A stretch of 64,000 bases of DNA, taken from contig NC_092361.1 in the NCBI RefSeq assembly GCF_030848805.1, positions 22,341,406 to 22,405,405 of the forward strand, given 5' to 3'. Of this stretch, positions 27,301 through 38,317 are shown in pieces (the first letter of the stretch is position 1; each line of letters begins with the position of its first letter). The position numbers and the translations under genes were made by a program. The notes beneath the pieces are model-generated. The model was not told the DNA's origin. It saw only the letters and a list, made by a program, of their open reading frames with translations, and made no database searches. The stretch comes from Temnothorax longispinosus. Taxonomy: Eukaryota > Arthropoda > Insecta > Hymenoptera > Formicidae.

Positions 27301-27870
27301 ATCAATTGAGAAATTGGAACTTTGGCCGCGTGCGCGGCACACGCGCAAGAATTCCGCTTTCCTTCATCAAGATTCCTCGGAGTCGAGATGTCGCCGCTAA
27401 TAAGCTCTAATCATTTCTTTTTGTGTGGAAATGGAGACGCGTTCCCCCCGGGACGTAAAGCCTGGTATATAGCTCCCGAAGTGATGTATAACACGCGGCG
27501 GCACCTGTCCCCTTAACCTGCCCCGCACTGGGCATCGGCGCGGCGCCCCTCGGTACCGTTTCACGGCTTACCGATGAATTTTATAGGTAGTCTAATGAAG
27601 TCGTTTCAAAACTCGCCACCCAGGACCGCGGCGATCTTATCGTGACTTAATTGGACAAACCGTATTTCATCGGAGCCGAATCTGCGGCCCGGCAGCCCGT
27701 TTCATCTACCTCTCGTACCATCAGAACGACTTGGATATATTAAGTATAAACGGCCTTATGACTGCAACAATCATCGACACTAACCCCCTTAGGGATAAAT
27801 GGCAGTGTTTAGAACGGTTAACGGTTTTAAACGAGCGTTTTCTCGTTAAGCTTGGCTATTAGAGACTTCT
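27300..27870. promoter_or_regulatory. GC-rich segment, possible conserved regulatory DNA
   Basis: Stops occur in all frames after 27516, so it is not coding. The segment is CpG-rich, has a CACCTG E-box near 27503, and reads as dense unique sequence without low complexity from 27500 to 27850. I checked it against rRNA by eye because of its composition and found no match. Confidence 0.25.
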
Positions 27871-29669
27871 CGAGGTATCCAAAATGAGAGATGGTTGACG
27901 CGTGTAGACTTTTTATGTCTATATCGAGATTTCCCCTATAAGAAAACCATAATCGTTCCTTATGCCATTATGGGACATTATCGACGTCTTTTCGAGAGAC
28001 TTACAGTCATTTAATGGGAGAACTCGCGTGAACGCCTTCGATACTCGTGAACGTTTTCGGCACTTGCAGCTTCTCGCAGCTTCTTCTTCTCGACTTAATA
28101 ATACGCTCATTTTCGCCGTGCATTATCCACCATTTTTTGCTCGTATCAGCGATATTCGATGTTTGATAATATTCTCCCTTCGGGCTCTTTCACGCGCGTA
28201 ATTGTTTCCTCTTTTCTGTCTCCGTCTTATCTTTGCCCTCGCTTTTCTGGCTGCTCACGCCTTTAATCTTTGTTTCCCTGCTTTCGTCCTCTTCTTCTTT
28301 TCTACATCTCGTTCTTCTCTTCTTTCTTATCCTACCTGGAAGAACAAGCTGTGCTCGTTAGCTCGTGCACCTGTACACTTCGCGACCAGCACGGATTTCT
28401 CATATCGAATTCTTTCTTGGTCTTCTTCGGTGATTTGTTCGGAAAGGACATGAAATTTTATTGTTCACCGATGTGATCGATTTTTCATAAGAGGATAATT
28501 ATTACGATTTTATACTGCATTGTTTTTTATTATTATTTATTAATATAAGTATATTGAAATATTAAATATTATAATACAATATTTTTTTATTGTTTTTAAG
28601 TAGATACGTTTAAGGATTACTTTGCGTGCAATGAATTCTATCGGTTTCTGTGATCAAAGCCCAAATCTTATCTTATTCATACAAAATTGTTTCTGTCATT
28701 TTATGAAGATTTTCGTGCAAGGTGCGAGAAATGATCCAGGATTTAACGGCAACTTGAAGCTCGGCGTGGCTTTTGGACGAAACCGAGGCTGTTCGCCGGG
28801 ACACGAAATGAAACTTGTGCACCTGCCTCGTTCTGCCAAGCTCTTTGCCCTTTTTCTCGCCCGTAGTAACGTAATATTTATAGAAGCCAGAAAACAGTGT
28901 TAAATACAATACACGCTATAAACAACTCAGGAACCTTACACAACAATAGTAAGAGATCAAGCGTAACCGTGCTATTTTGTATGAAGAAGTTGCAATCTAT
29001 TTTAACTCTGTTAAATTATATTGTCAATTGTTTTATTGGTTGATTATGTTATTGTGGATGAATTAATATCTTAAAATCATGTTATTCAATGCTGACGCTA
29101 TTGCTAGTAGGTACTACTACTATACCACCGCTACCGCTATTAATCACCGGAATGAATACACGTGTCACGTGCAACGGGCACCAGAGTCCAGCCTCTCTCA
29201 ACTTCCTTGCTTCCTCTCGTCTTATTTCTAAGCGGTCAGTGATAAAATACAATCGAGAGGAACTCGCTGTGTGTATTAGTATGTACACTCTCGTGCCTTC
29301 CGAACGGCAGTGGGTGAGTCCCACTGGCCTTGCAACCCTGTGGGCTCCTTGCGATCAATCTCGTGGGCGTTTCCCCTCCACTGATGCAAAGCCGATGCGC
29401 GTGCCAGAAAGTGCGAGCCGCATAAAAACACACGTGCCATGCACGAGTTGTGGATCTTCTTCTTCTTCTTATTTGAATGTCTGTTCCTTTCGAGACACAG
29501 AACCACTTTTCCACTTCTCTTCCTATCTCTTTCTTCCATTATATAATTTCTACAGAAGAGATAGGAAAAAAATGTTTTCCTTTAAATTAGTTCAATCGAT
29601 GATATCTCACATCGTCACGTCTCATATATAGAAAGTTATTGACAACGACTTAGGTAAAAAGCTGATAAA
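27870..29669. other. Non-coding DNA
   Basis: No supported gene. Short plus-strand frames at 27962-28476 are F/L/S-rich from pyrimidine tracts. The 180-codon frame at 29089-29631 overlaps minus-strand frames and has no domain; its SSSSS segment comes from a ttcttcttc run. Confidence 0.35.
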
Positions 29670-29783
29670 TACTCTCTGAGAATGATTGGGTAACTTCCAT
29701 ATCACGTTTCAACATACCAGTTCTCGTCCGATCACTGAAGTCAAGCAACGTTGAGCGCGGTTAGTACTCTCTGAGAATGATTG
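29670..29783. repeat. Direct repeats flanking the 5S fragment (target-site duplication)
   Basis: The 19-mer tactctctgagaatgattg occurs at 29670-29688 and again at 29765-29783, perfectly matched, with the 5S-derived fragment between. The second copy overlaps the natural TACT at the truncated end of the 5S sequence by four bases. A perfect long duplication on both sides indicates a staggered-cut insertion. No poly-A tail separates the fragment from the second repeat. Confidence 0.85.
29689..29768 (+). pseudogene. Truncated 5S rRNA copy
   Basis: The stretch aligns along its whole length with nucleotides 1 to about 79 of insect 5S rRNA. The best block is AGTTCTCGTCCGATCACTGA followed by AGTCAAGCAACG and GCGCGGTTAGTACT, which span the internal A-box/C-box promoter. 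The last ~40 nucleotides of 5S are missing, there are scattered substitutions, and one base is inserted near position 20-30. It stops exactly where a direct repeat begins. It cannot make functional 5S rRNA and is best called a pseudogene. Confidence 0.85.
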
Positions 29784-30296
29784 TATACGCATATTTTCGA
29801 ATCTCTTTTTAGAAGAGGAATGTGTAAATTATCGATCGACATAATTTTAATTTTTTAAAACTAAGATGTACTTTTTCAAAAATTTGATTACATTTTTATT
29901 ATCTACAAGAAGTTGCATAATTGTGCGAGATATATGTATATATACATTGACATACACATATATGTATATTGCTTTTGGTACCATGTGACGATATAAGTTT
30001 ACGCTGCATCGCGTAACGAAATCCGCTGTCTATTCCAATTTCACTTTCCAATACTTCAGCCAGTTTGCTCCCGTTATAACATGATTTCTGTAAAAGGAGA
30101 AACTAATCTACTCAGCCATTAAACCAGCTTGATACGGACTTGTTGGCAACCCGTTTTGTCTGATGTCAAGGTGGTTGCTGAAAGTTCAGGCGTTGCCATT
30201 AATTCATCTTCCTGAGAAATACGGCTCATATGTAGTCAAATAACGTCTTCAAATTTTAGTAGCGCAGGAATAAAGTTGCATTGTGGTTCCTGGATT

Positions 30297-30375
30297 CAAC
30301 ATACATTTAAAAATAATTTGTATTTATATATCATCCACAATATACATTTAAAAAATAATTTATGTATATCATCCA
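30297..30375. repeat. Two-copy tandem duplication (~40 bp)
   Basis: The units 30297-30337 and 30338-30375 both read caa-atacatttaaaaa-taattt...atatatcatcca, differing by small indels. It is an AT-rich local duplication without coding content. Confidence 0.7.
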
Positions 30376-30379
30376 TGCC

Positions 30380-33300
30380 GGCGTTTCACCAACATTTCTT
30401 TATAAAGACATTTATTACGAGTCGAAATAACTACTTTGTCTTACTTGCATATCCACAATTGTCCACTTAATGAAAACGAGGTCGATCGTCTGGAGCCGAA
30501 CCGCTAATTTCTCGTTGCACAATTGGATCCGCAAATGACGAACTTTCCTCGCATCGTTCGTGTTATTATAATTTTATTTGCGGCCCTCACCGTTATTCCC
30601 CTTCAATTTGCAGCTGCGACCCATACAAAGCTCATAGGAAGACCGTGTGCACCAATTATTTCATTATAATCAGATCTCGGAGACTAATGATCGCAATTTG
30701 TCTGGGACCTTCAGAGGTACCGCTCGCCAAATACGTCGATGACTCGTATGTAAAATTCCGAGCTCGGGGGCAGAGATTTATTTTCGAGCGCGTGGCGCAA
30801 ATAAAATTAACGAGTACTGCATATAAAGTGTCTCGTTCGTGTTTTGTGTGTCGCAATAGGTCAACAAACATTTTTAAACGGGAATGTGAAATAATATTTA
30901 CGATGATTATGTTAAACTTTTATTTACTCTATAAAAATAAAATTATTTATTTAATTAATGCTATAAATTTAATATATGAGGCATATATTATCCATATTAT
31001 CATGTATACTATCATATATTACCAATTTTATCATGATTCGCCATTGACGTTATCCAAAGAAAAGGAAGAAAAATTTAATTACGCGCCGCGGTAGGTAAAA
31101 TAATTAAACATAAAATCCTGCTAAGCGTCAGCGACGATCACAATTACATTTTAAAAGAAGGCTACACTACATTGATGTACGGTGTACGTAATAATTACAC
31201 GTACAATACGTCAGTGTTGCCGTGCTATGTACTCGTGCATTCCCCAATAATTATGACGTAAACCGTGCAATTAGCCGCGCGGTGAAATTAGCGGATACAT
31301 TACTGCGATATTGTGCATATAACACCGAGGAATATTCACAACGTTTTTCCGCAATATTACCAGGCACACCACTTTTCAATTTTAGCGTATCATAATGTGC
31401 CCTCTTCAAAAGAGCTTTTGTAATAACATTTTTCCGGTGTAGCTCGTTTACATTTAAACCCCTCGGTGCAGCGCGAATATTACGTCGACCTTTCACCATC
31501 GTTTTCTGTGCGCAACTGTTACGCAAAGCGACCGAACGAGAATCCCAAAAGTCTCGAAATTTTAATAACATGCAAAATGCAAAATACGTCTGATGAGAGA
31601 ATAATGGGCGATGAAACGCGGAGATCCGAGCGCGTGTGGCCGCTTTTAAATTATCATGTCAACTAGAAAGTCCGCGGGCGATCCGGGAAGCAATCTAGGC
31701 AGCCTTGATGGGACGATCTACGATCGCAAGAAAGTGACTTGGCGAAGTCGGTCCGTATTAACTTTGCGGCTGTGACGAAAGTTACAAGTAGATTATCTAC
31801 GAAAGACCAATGGAGTTAACGATGATTGATAAGAACGTGCCATGCACCGACCCACATCGTGAACTTTTATTTATGTACCGTTGCATGACCGCTAATCAAT
31901 TAAATTATGCAAAATTCATGGATCGAAGTTTATAGAAAGATATTAAATCCAGGCAAATTATTGTCCATATACTCACTCTCTCTTTCTCTCTGTCAATTTC
32001 GAATAACCATTCTATTTGAGGGACAGTTTTGATGACAAGGTGAATGCAGATAAGATTAAAATTGACACAAATTGAGCATGACTATTATCATATATACGTC
32101 GTGTCACTCTGTCACGCAATTTTAATATTTTTTACGTTAATGAATGTAAAGCCGCGTATTGGTATTTTTGAGCGCAAAATCGATATGATATAATTTTTAT
32201 TCACTGCGCAGATTATTTACGTTTCTGATGACGGTAAACCGGAAAAGTCATTTGGGTTTTCAATTACTACGAAAATTGGAAATTAAAGTGCTATTGGCTA
32301 TACTAGATTAACTAGATTATATGTTGGCGTATCTCATTCTCGAATTATCGGCAACTTATAATCGCTGTAATAAGTTCGGTATTGCGTAGAAGAAAGCAAA
32401 TGAATACTTCCTGGCTCAAGTGATTTACGGTATAAATCGAACTGCGGGAGCTGTGGGAGTAAAAACTCAACGTTGAGTTCATCCTAAATTACTCGAAGCG
32501 ACTCGCATATTCCGCCATAACACAGTGCATTAATTCGGCCGTACATTGCAATTCGGTGTACCGTTAATGTCGCGCGTCATCGATAATTAAGCCGGAATAA
32601 TATTTTTCACCCGCCGGCAATTATTCATTTTCGCGAATTCTGATTGCGCCCTTCAGGAAGGGCGTGCTGATTAATGAAACGCGGCGAGGTGGGCGAAAGG
32701 GATAGGTAAGAGGAGAGGCGAGAGGGGGCGGACAGGGAGGAGAGGGCTGAACGCAATTTCAGCCGTCAGTTCGCGCGGGAAGATAACGGAGTGCCCTCGG
32801 GAATTTATTCTCGGGAGCCGATCATCCGTGAGACAGACGGCGGCTTTTTGTCGTCATCTCGTTACGGCTAACGAATGACTTTCCTGCCTCCCGAACGCAA
32901 CGTTCGCAACGCCCGCCCGCGTTTCCACGTTCGTCGCGCGCCCGCGACGTTCTCGGCGATGGGCGCGCCGGAGATTTATGAATTTAATTAAATCGCTATC
33001 AGATTCAATTTAATCGTATCGTTTGTGTGGCTAATGCCGAAATAACGGCCATATACATATCGCATCGATCATAAACGCGCATCGATAGTCATTATGACTA
33101 TCTCTTCTATTATTTGTAGAAATCTCGTTTGCACCTTGTTGTCATTACGAAGAACTAATCCGTCCAGACTACATTTAATTATGGTAAATTTAATCATTCG
33201 TAGCACTATTCCGTAGCTTGCAATGCGAGTTAGCTTGTTATTGCTACTTATGTTGCGCTTATTTAATTATGCTGTGATGTTATGTGCTAATTACAGTTTT

Positions 33301-34160
33301 ACGAAAGCATCTTGAATAGATCTTTTTAAGGAATAAATATATTATTCCTTAATAGCATAGGAAATTATTGCTTTCTCTCTACAATGGCGACTATTAGACG
33401 CAAAAACTAACAAAGTGATAATTATAGAAATACAAAAAGGAACGAATTTTTATAACTTATATTAAATAATGTAAGACAATAATTTTATTTATGAGTAATA
33501 TAATCCAATAATCAAAGCCGGCAAATTTGTGACTCAGATATAATTTGATAAAAATGTGACATTTCACATACGACTTTTCTAAAATTCAATAACAAATTTA
33601 TAATTGTTTGAGTACGCTGATGGATCCGATATCGAGGCATTAAGGCATGCGTGAAATCCTTACCCCGCAGTCAACTAAATCGACGCGTCGAAACGCATAA
33701 GTGCAGGTGTTTACGATATATCTGGTACTAGTTGGACGGCTTGGAAAGTACGCGAACGTAGGTGCATACAGTGCATGCACGCACCGATGCCAAGATGCAT
33801 TTCTTTCCGTGCGCGGGGCATAGTTTTCCACGTGGTATGGGGCATGGTTTTACATATATACGGCTGGGTGCTCGACCATATATATATGACGGGCGTTTTA
33901 TAGGAACGCGCAGTTTAGGAGTGAAAGAGCGACAGCGGCTTTCTATAGGCTGGAGTATTCTGGACTGGAAACTCTGTCCTCTGTTTCTTTTACTCCAAAA
34001 TTTGATTGGCCGACATTTAAAATACTCTATTCTTGCGATTAGGAGCGATAGAAGGATCCGGGCTGATGACGCATGTGATCGTTGGATAAACGTGGTAAAT
34101 ATCAGGTAGCATGATATTGTATTAGAAAGTTAATTCCATTATATGATAATATATCTTATA
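30380..34160. other. Non-coding DNA with a GC-rich island at 32.6-33.0 kb
   Basis: No gene is supported. The island at about 32640-32975 is CpG-rich and has an initiator-like TCAGTT (32766-32771). A 38-codon frame from an ATG at 32875 follows and runs into atttatgaatttaattaa. The 149-codon frame at 30645-31094 is I/Y/N-rich, reflecting AT content. The rest holds TAATTA-type words and short imperfect hairpins (for example taaggaataaatatattatt near 33327). Confidence 0.35.
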
Positions 34161-34374
34161 AACAAATTAATAAACGGCGATACGAGTCAGGCGCGGTACG
34201 TGGTGCGCAAGTAAAGAAATTAATAGTTACAGAATATACAGAACAACAGTTGGAATATATGTATATGTATATTATTATATACATTGTAATTCGTTACTTC
34301 TGCAGTAACTATTAATTTCTTTGCTTGCGCACCACGTACCGCGCCTGACTCGTATCGCCGTTTATTAATTTGTT
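34161..34374. mobile_element. MITE-like palindrome with 70 bp arms
   Basis: The left arm 34161-34230 and right arm 34305-34374 are inverted copies differing at a single base. They begin aacaaattaataaacggcg and contain a GC-rich core (gtcaggcgcggtacgtggtg). The 74 bp between them is AT-rich (tatatgtatatgtata and similar). Near-identity of the arms implies a recent origin or ongoing correction. There is no coding capacity. No target-site duplication is recognisable, so the transposon superfamily cannot be assigned. Confidence 0.75.
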
Positions 34375-34383
34375 GACATTTTT

Positions 34384-34974
34384 GCTTCCTCATAGAGGAA
34401 GCTTTGTTTTCGTAAAAAAAATTTTTTTTTAGTTGCTTTTGCCAATGTGTTCAGAATGTTCTAAAACGTCGAAAAATCGCTATTTTAAAAAATGTCGGTA
34501 TGTGTGTATGTATGTGTGTATGTGTGTATGTATGTGCCAAATTTACCGAAATTTCTATAACTCCAGAACTAATCAACCAAATCTTAACGAATTATATATG
34601 AAATAGGGGTAGAAAAAACTGAAGAATATATAGAATTAATAAAAATTGCTAATAATCAAGGGGTTCTTTTTTAATAAAATTTTGAATTTTTGCAGAAATG
34701 TTTGTTTATGCTTTAATTTCCGCAAATTTGGAGATATCGATCTATTTCTAATTTTATTATATTTTTCAGTCTTTTCTACCCCTATTTCATATATAATTCG
34801 TTAAGATTTGGTTGATTAGTTCTGGAGTTTTTTGCAAGTAGAAACCTTTGCTCACAAAGTTTCCTCTATGAGGAAGCCAAAACAAATAGAGGAAGCTTTG
34901 TGAGCAAAAGTTTCTACTTGCACACTTAAAAACTATGAGGAAGCAATGTGCAGGTTTCTACTTGCACACTTTAC
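34384..34974. mobile_element. Nested inverted-repeat (foldback/MITE) element
   Basis: Three inverted repeats lie in order. Gcttcctcatag at 34384-34395 mirrors ctatgaggaagc at 34933-34944 near the outer ends. A ~70 bp arm at 34559-34630 mirrors about 34759-34829 with few mismatches. A 37 bp arm at 34833-34869 mirrors 34886-34922. The phrase tttctacttgcacact is also directly repeated near the right end. A (GTAT)n-type microsatellite sits at 34498-34536. The whole looks like a non-autonomous transposon built from short inverted modules. Nothing in it is coding. Confidence 0.65.
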
Positions 34975-35518
34975 TTGTTATGAGTCTAATGACATATTTG
35001 AATATGTTATATTTTAAATTATGAGAGATAAATATGTCACAACATCTATTTCTACGATACATATCAAAACCGGTTAGAGAAATGATAAGGATACTAGTAA
35101 AAAATATATATGTCGCAATACTCTATTCCTTTCACCGAATGATTTTTTGATGACACAACCGATAATCCTTCGGATTTTTATTTCAACGGGATGAAGTAAT
35201 TACCTAATTACTGTATCACATTTTGTTTACAAAGGCTATTGCACAAGAAGTGTATGCACGTGAGCATACAAACACATACGCGCGTAACTAATTAATAGTA
35301 ATATAAAAAGTAAGTGCTAATACAGGTTCATGTCTTTGTAAAAAATGCGATAAGTGCATATGCGCATATTAAAATATTGCATATATTATATGTGCACAGG
35401 CAATTAATATTCTTTTTGCTGAAAGAGTTTTCATAAGTTATTTATTATTACTATATATACATATATTAGAAAGCTATATAGGCATAATCTAAAATCTAAA
35501 TTAATAGGTTTAATTATA

Positions 35519-35658
35519 CATATATATATATATATATGTATATATGTATATTGTATATATTACTTTGCCAACAGGAATTACTGCATAATGATATTTTTAA
35601 GATAGCAAACAAATATATATTTCTGCATACAGAAAAGGAGAGATTGAATAGCAGAGAA
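35519..35658 (+). promoter_or_regulatory. Immediate upstream / probable 5' UTR of yellow
   Basis: A (TA)n-rich tract (about 35519-35560) precedes the start codon by roughly 100 bp. At 35565-35574 the sequence TTTGCCAACAG followed by GAATTA could be a 3' splice site. The coding exon may therefore begin with a short 5' UTR stretch joined to an exon further upstream. No core promoter can be fixed: the TA tract contains many TATA-like words. Both readings are inference. Confidence 0.35.
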
Positions 35659-38317
35659 ATGAGAAATTATTGCATCTGGAATTGCATCTTCGTTTCGATC
35701 TTTCTGTTACTATGGATCGGAAGTGTCGATGGGATTCAAATATGGGGCATGCAGTATGGACGTGCCCCGCTTTTGGAGAGATTCACTTGGAAGAAAATGG
35801 ACTTCGCTTATCCCGACGAGCGCAGCCGACAATTAGCGATAGCGAGTGGCGAATACGTGCCGGAGAACTCTCTGCCGGTCGGCATCGAAATCTGGAGGAA
35901 TAAGCTGTTCGTCACGATACCTCGATGGCGCGATGGTGAATGTCCGAATTATTATAGTCATCAATTGTGGCTTCGCTATTGTCTCGATTAACGATCTTAC
36001 GACGCGACAGACAAATGGCTCTCCTTGCCCAAAAAACGAGGCGCGACGCTTCAAAGTCATGAACCGGAAGCAGACGCCGGCATAATACGCGAAAGATCGC
36101 CATAGGAGGTACACGCCTCGATTCTCGTCTGAGCGACTTCCGGCCCGCGACAAAAAGCGCCGAAAACCGCGAGTGTGCGCGCTCAATGGGAGCGTTTCTG
36201 TCTTTGTCGACCTCCGCCTCCACCTTCATGGTCCCTCTGACACTCTCTCCCCCTCTCCCTGGCTCCCCGAGGGGAAGGGAAACACGGCAACGAACGGGTT
36301 TATTCAAGTCCTCGATGCCCTTTATTCACTCCATCTTTTTGCACGCTCTATGTTTATTATATACGTTGGCGCGCGCCACCGTTTTTTGTGTCGCACAAAG
36401 GCCGGACAATGACGGCGGCACTGTGTAAGATCTTTAATGTTCTACCCTTCTGTCCGTCTCCCCTTTACTTCCTTCGGAGACCCTCGCGGACTCTCCGCAA
36501 TTCCTTCCTTTCGCGCATTCCTTATGTTTCTCTTGCATTTTTTTTACACCATTTAGTTGCGAATCGATGTTCTGTGTCGTAACGTTCGTTTTGCCTTTTT
36601 TTTTTTTAATACTTTGAATACTAATTATGATTGATTCCAAAAATAATTATAAAAAGTATAGATAAGATTGAGTAACGTTTTGTATTAGGAATACCGGCTA
36701 CGTTGAATTATATACCGTTGGACGCTAATCAAGGTACTTCACCGAAGCTTATACCTTATCCGAATTGGGCCCAGAATAAGGCTGGTCTTTGTGGTAGCGG
36801 CTTGACCACTGTTTACAGGTGACAAATAGAAAGTTTAATCAGTCTTAATGAGTCGTTGTAGTAAAAATATCTCTTTCTGTTTTCTATTTAACGTTAATAA
36901 CATTTTTTAAATTTGTATTTTTTTCCAGGATTCACGTGGATGCGTGCGATAGATTGTGGGTGTTGGATACTGGAACAATAGGAATCGACGAAACGACTGT
37001 ACAAGTCTGCCCTTACACCTTGAATGTGTTCGACTTGACTACGGATAAGCTACTGAGGCAATACAGGCTCAGACCGGAGGATATCAATCAAGTATATAAT
37101 CCTTTTCGCATTTGACTCGCACATTGCATGATTTTTTTAAATTTTTAGTTGATTTGAACTCTCTACGAACTTCGCAATTTTTGTTTTATTACGTAGAACA
37201 CTTTTATCGCCAACATCGCGGTTGATCTGGGAAAAGGCGGTTGCGGTGATGCTTTCGCTTATATGTCCGACGAACTCGGTTACGGTTTGATCGTGTACTC
37301 GTGGCAGCAAAATACATCCTGGCGAGTAACGCACAGCTACTTCATGCCGGATCCTCTGGCGGGTGATTACAATATAGGAGGCTTGAATTTCCAATGGGGA
37401 ACTGAAGGTATTTTTGGAATGAGTCTGTCGCCAATATTAGCAGACGGCTATCGGACGCTTTTCTTCCATCCCCTCAGCAGCTATCGAGAATTCGCGGTGT
37501 CCACAAGGATTCTAAGAGACCAACAGTTGTCTCAAAATAGTTATCACGAGTTTCAGGTATTTCTTTTTAATATTTTTAGAATTCTGTCTAGACTTTGCAG
37601 AGTTGTTACAATAAATTTTTACATCTTGTCTTATTCATATATTGAAAAAAACGAAGAAAATTATTTCAGATGCGAAACATTGTTCAATAGATTCCTTACG
37701 TTTACGATTTTTTAAAATTCTTCTATTTCCTTTTTTAAGTCCGTTGTTTTTCAGCATTTAGAATAATCTCGTACATTTATTTGTGTCTTCCTTTCCTGAA
37801 TCTAACTTGTCATTACAAATAAAATACGGTTATTCTAATTTTATGATTTATTTTTATGTGACGTAGGTGTTGTCGTCGAGAGGGCCGCTTTCTCATTGCA
37901 CGGCATCCGTAATGGACGAGAACGGACTTCAGTTCTTCAACTTAATTGATCGAAACGCAATTGGCTGTTGGAATTCTGTGTTACCTTACGCGCCAATCAA
38001 TCAAGCGATCGTCGCTAGACACGACGAGGCTCTGATATTCCCAGCAGATATTAAGGTGCACAGCGCTCCGTAATGGGGGATAATTACCTACTATGAATCT
38101 CCTTCATCCTCATTTACTTTCACTTACTTTTTACCGCCCATAGGTGAAGCGCGGCTTACTCTGGATCATGTCGGATCGGATGCCGATCTTCTTGCTGTCG
38201 TCCTTGAATTACACGGATGTGAACTTCAGAATACTCACCATGCCGGTTCAGGCAGCGATCGCCGGGACGGTCTGCGATAACACACCCTGGAGTTATACCA
38301 AGAATCAAATCTGGTAA
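35659..38317 (+). CDS. yellow: Yellow protein (yellow-y, MRJP/yellow family), six exons
   Basis: Coding exons: 35659-35935, 36689-36818, 36929-37091, 37197-37556, 37867-38055, 38144-38317. All five introns are GT-AG (753, 110, 105, 310 and 88 bp), and the joined frame gives 430 residues. Residues 1-25 form a signal peptide (hydrophobic FVSIFLLLWIG, likely cut near VDG), so the product is secreted. Visible family motifs are FVTIPRWRDGIPATLNYI (about 84-101), LWVLDTG (145-151), NTFIANIAVD (191-200), DELGYGLIVYSW (215-226), NFQWGTEGIFGMSLSPI (254-270), FNLIDRNAIGCW in exon 5 and SDRMPIFLLSSLNYTD (383-398). Possible N-glycosylation sites are N229 and N395. The family fold is a beta-propeller. In insects Yellow is deposited in cuticle and promotes black melanin; its biochemical activity is unsettled. 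Motif-by-motif it is closest to Drosophila Yellow itself rather than other paralogues, but it lacks the proline-rich C-terminal tail. The start was chosen for the signal peptide; an in-frame ATG at 35536 sits in a TA repeat. Confidence 0.96.
35936..36688 (+). other. Intron 1 of yellow
   Basis: This is the largest intron of the gene, in phase 1 (the glycine codon after RWRD is split G|GA). The donor is GATG|GTGAAT and the acceptor TTGTATTAG|GA. Its first half (about 36000-36310) is markedly GC-rich and the rest is pyrimidine- and AT-rich. Several open frames cross it, but none continues a family motif. The large first intron of Drosophila yellow holds a bristle enhancer; whether anything similar is here cannot be judged from one sequence. 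Confidence 0.85.

Noticed and set aside
27440..27870. GC-rich non-coding block suspected to be a fragment of large-subunit rRNA
   Set aside because: Compared by eye with conserved 28S segments; no continuous match was found.
29089..29631. 180-codon plus-strand open frame
   Set aside because: No domain; contains a serine run from a ttcttcttc tract and overlaps open frames on the minus strand.
35536..35658. Upstream in-frame ATG that would extend Yellow by 41 residues
   Set aside because: The extension begins in a TA repeat, would bury the signal peptide inside the protein, and a splice-acceptor-like site lies between it and the chosen start.
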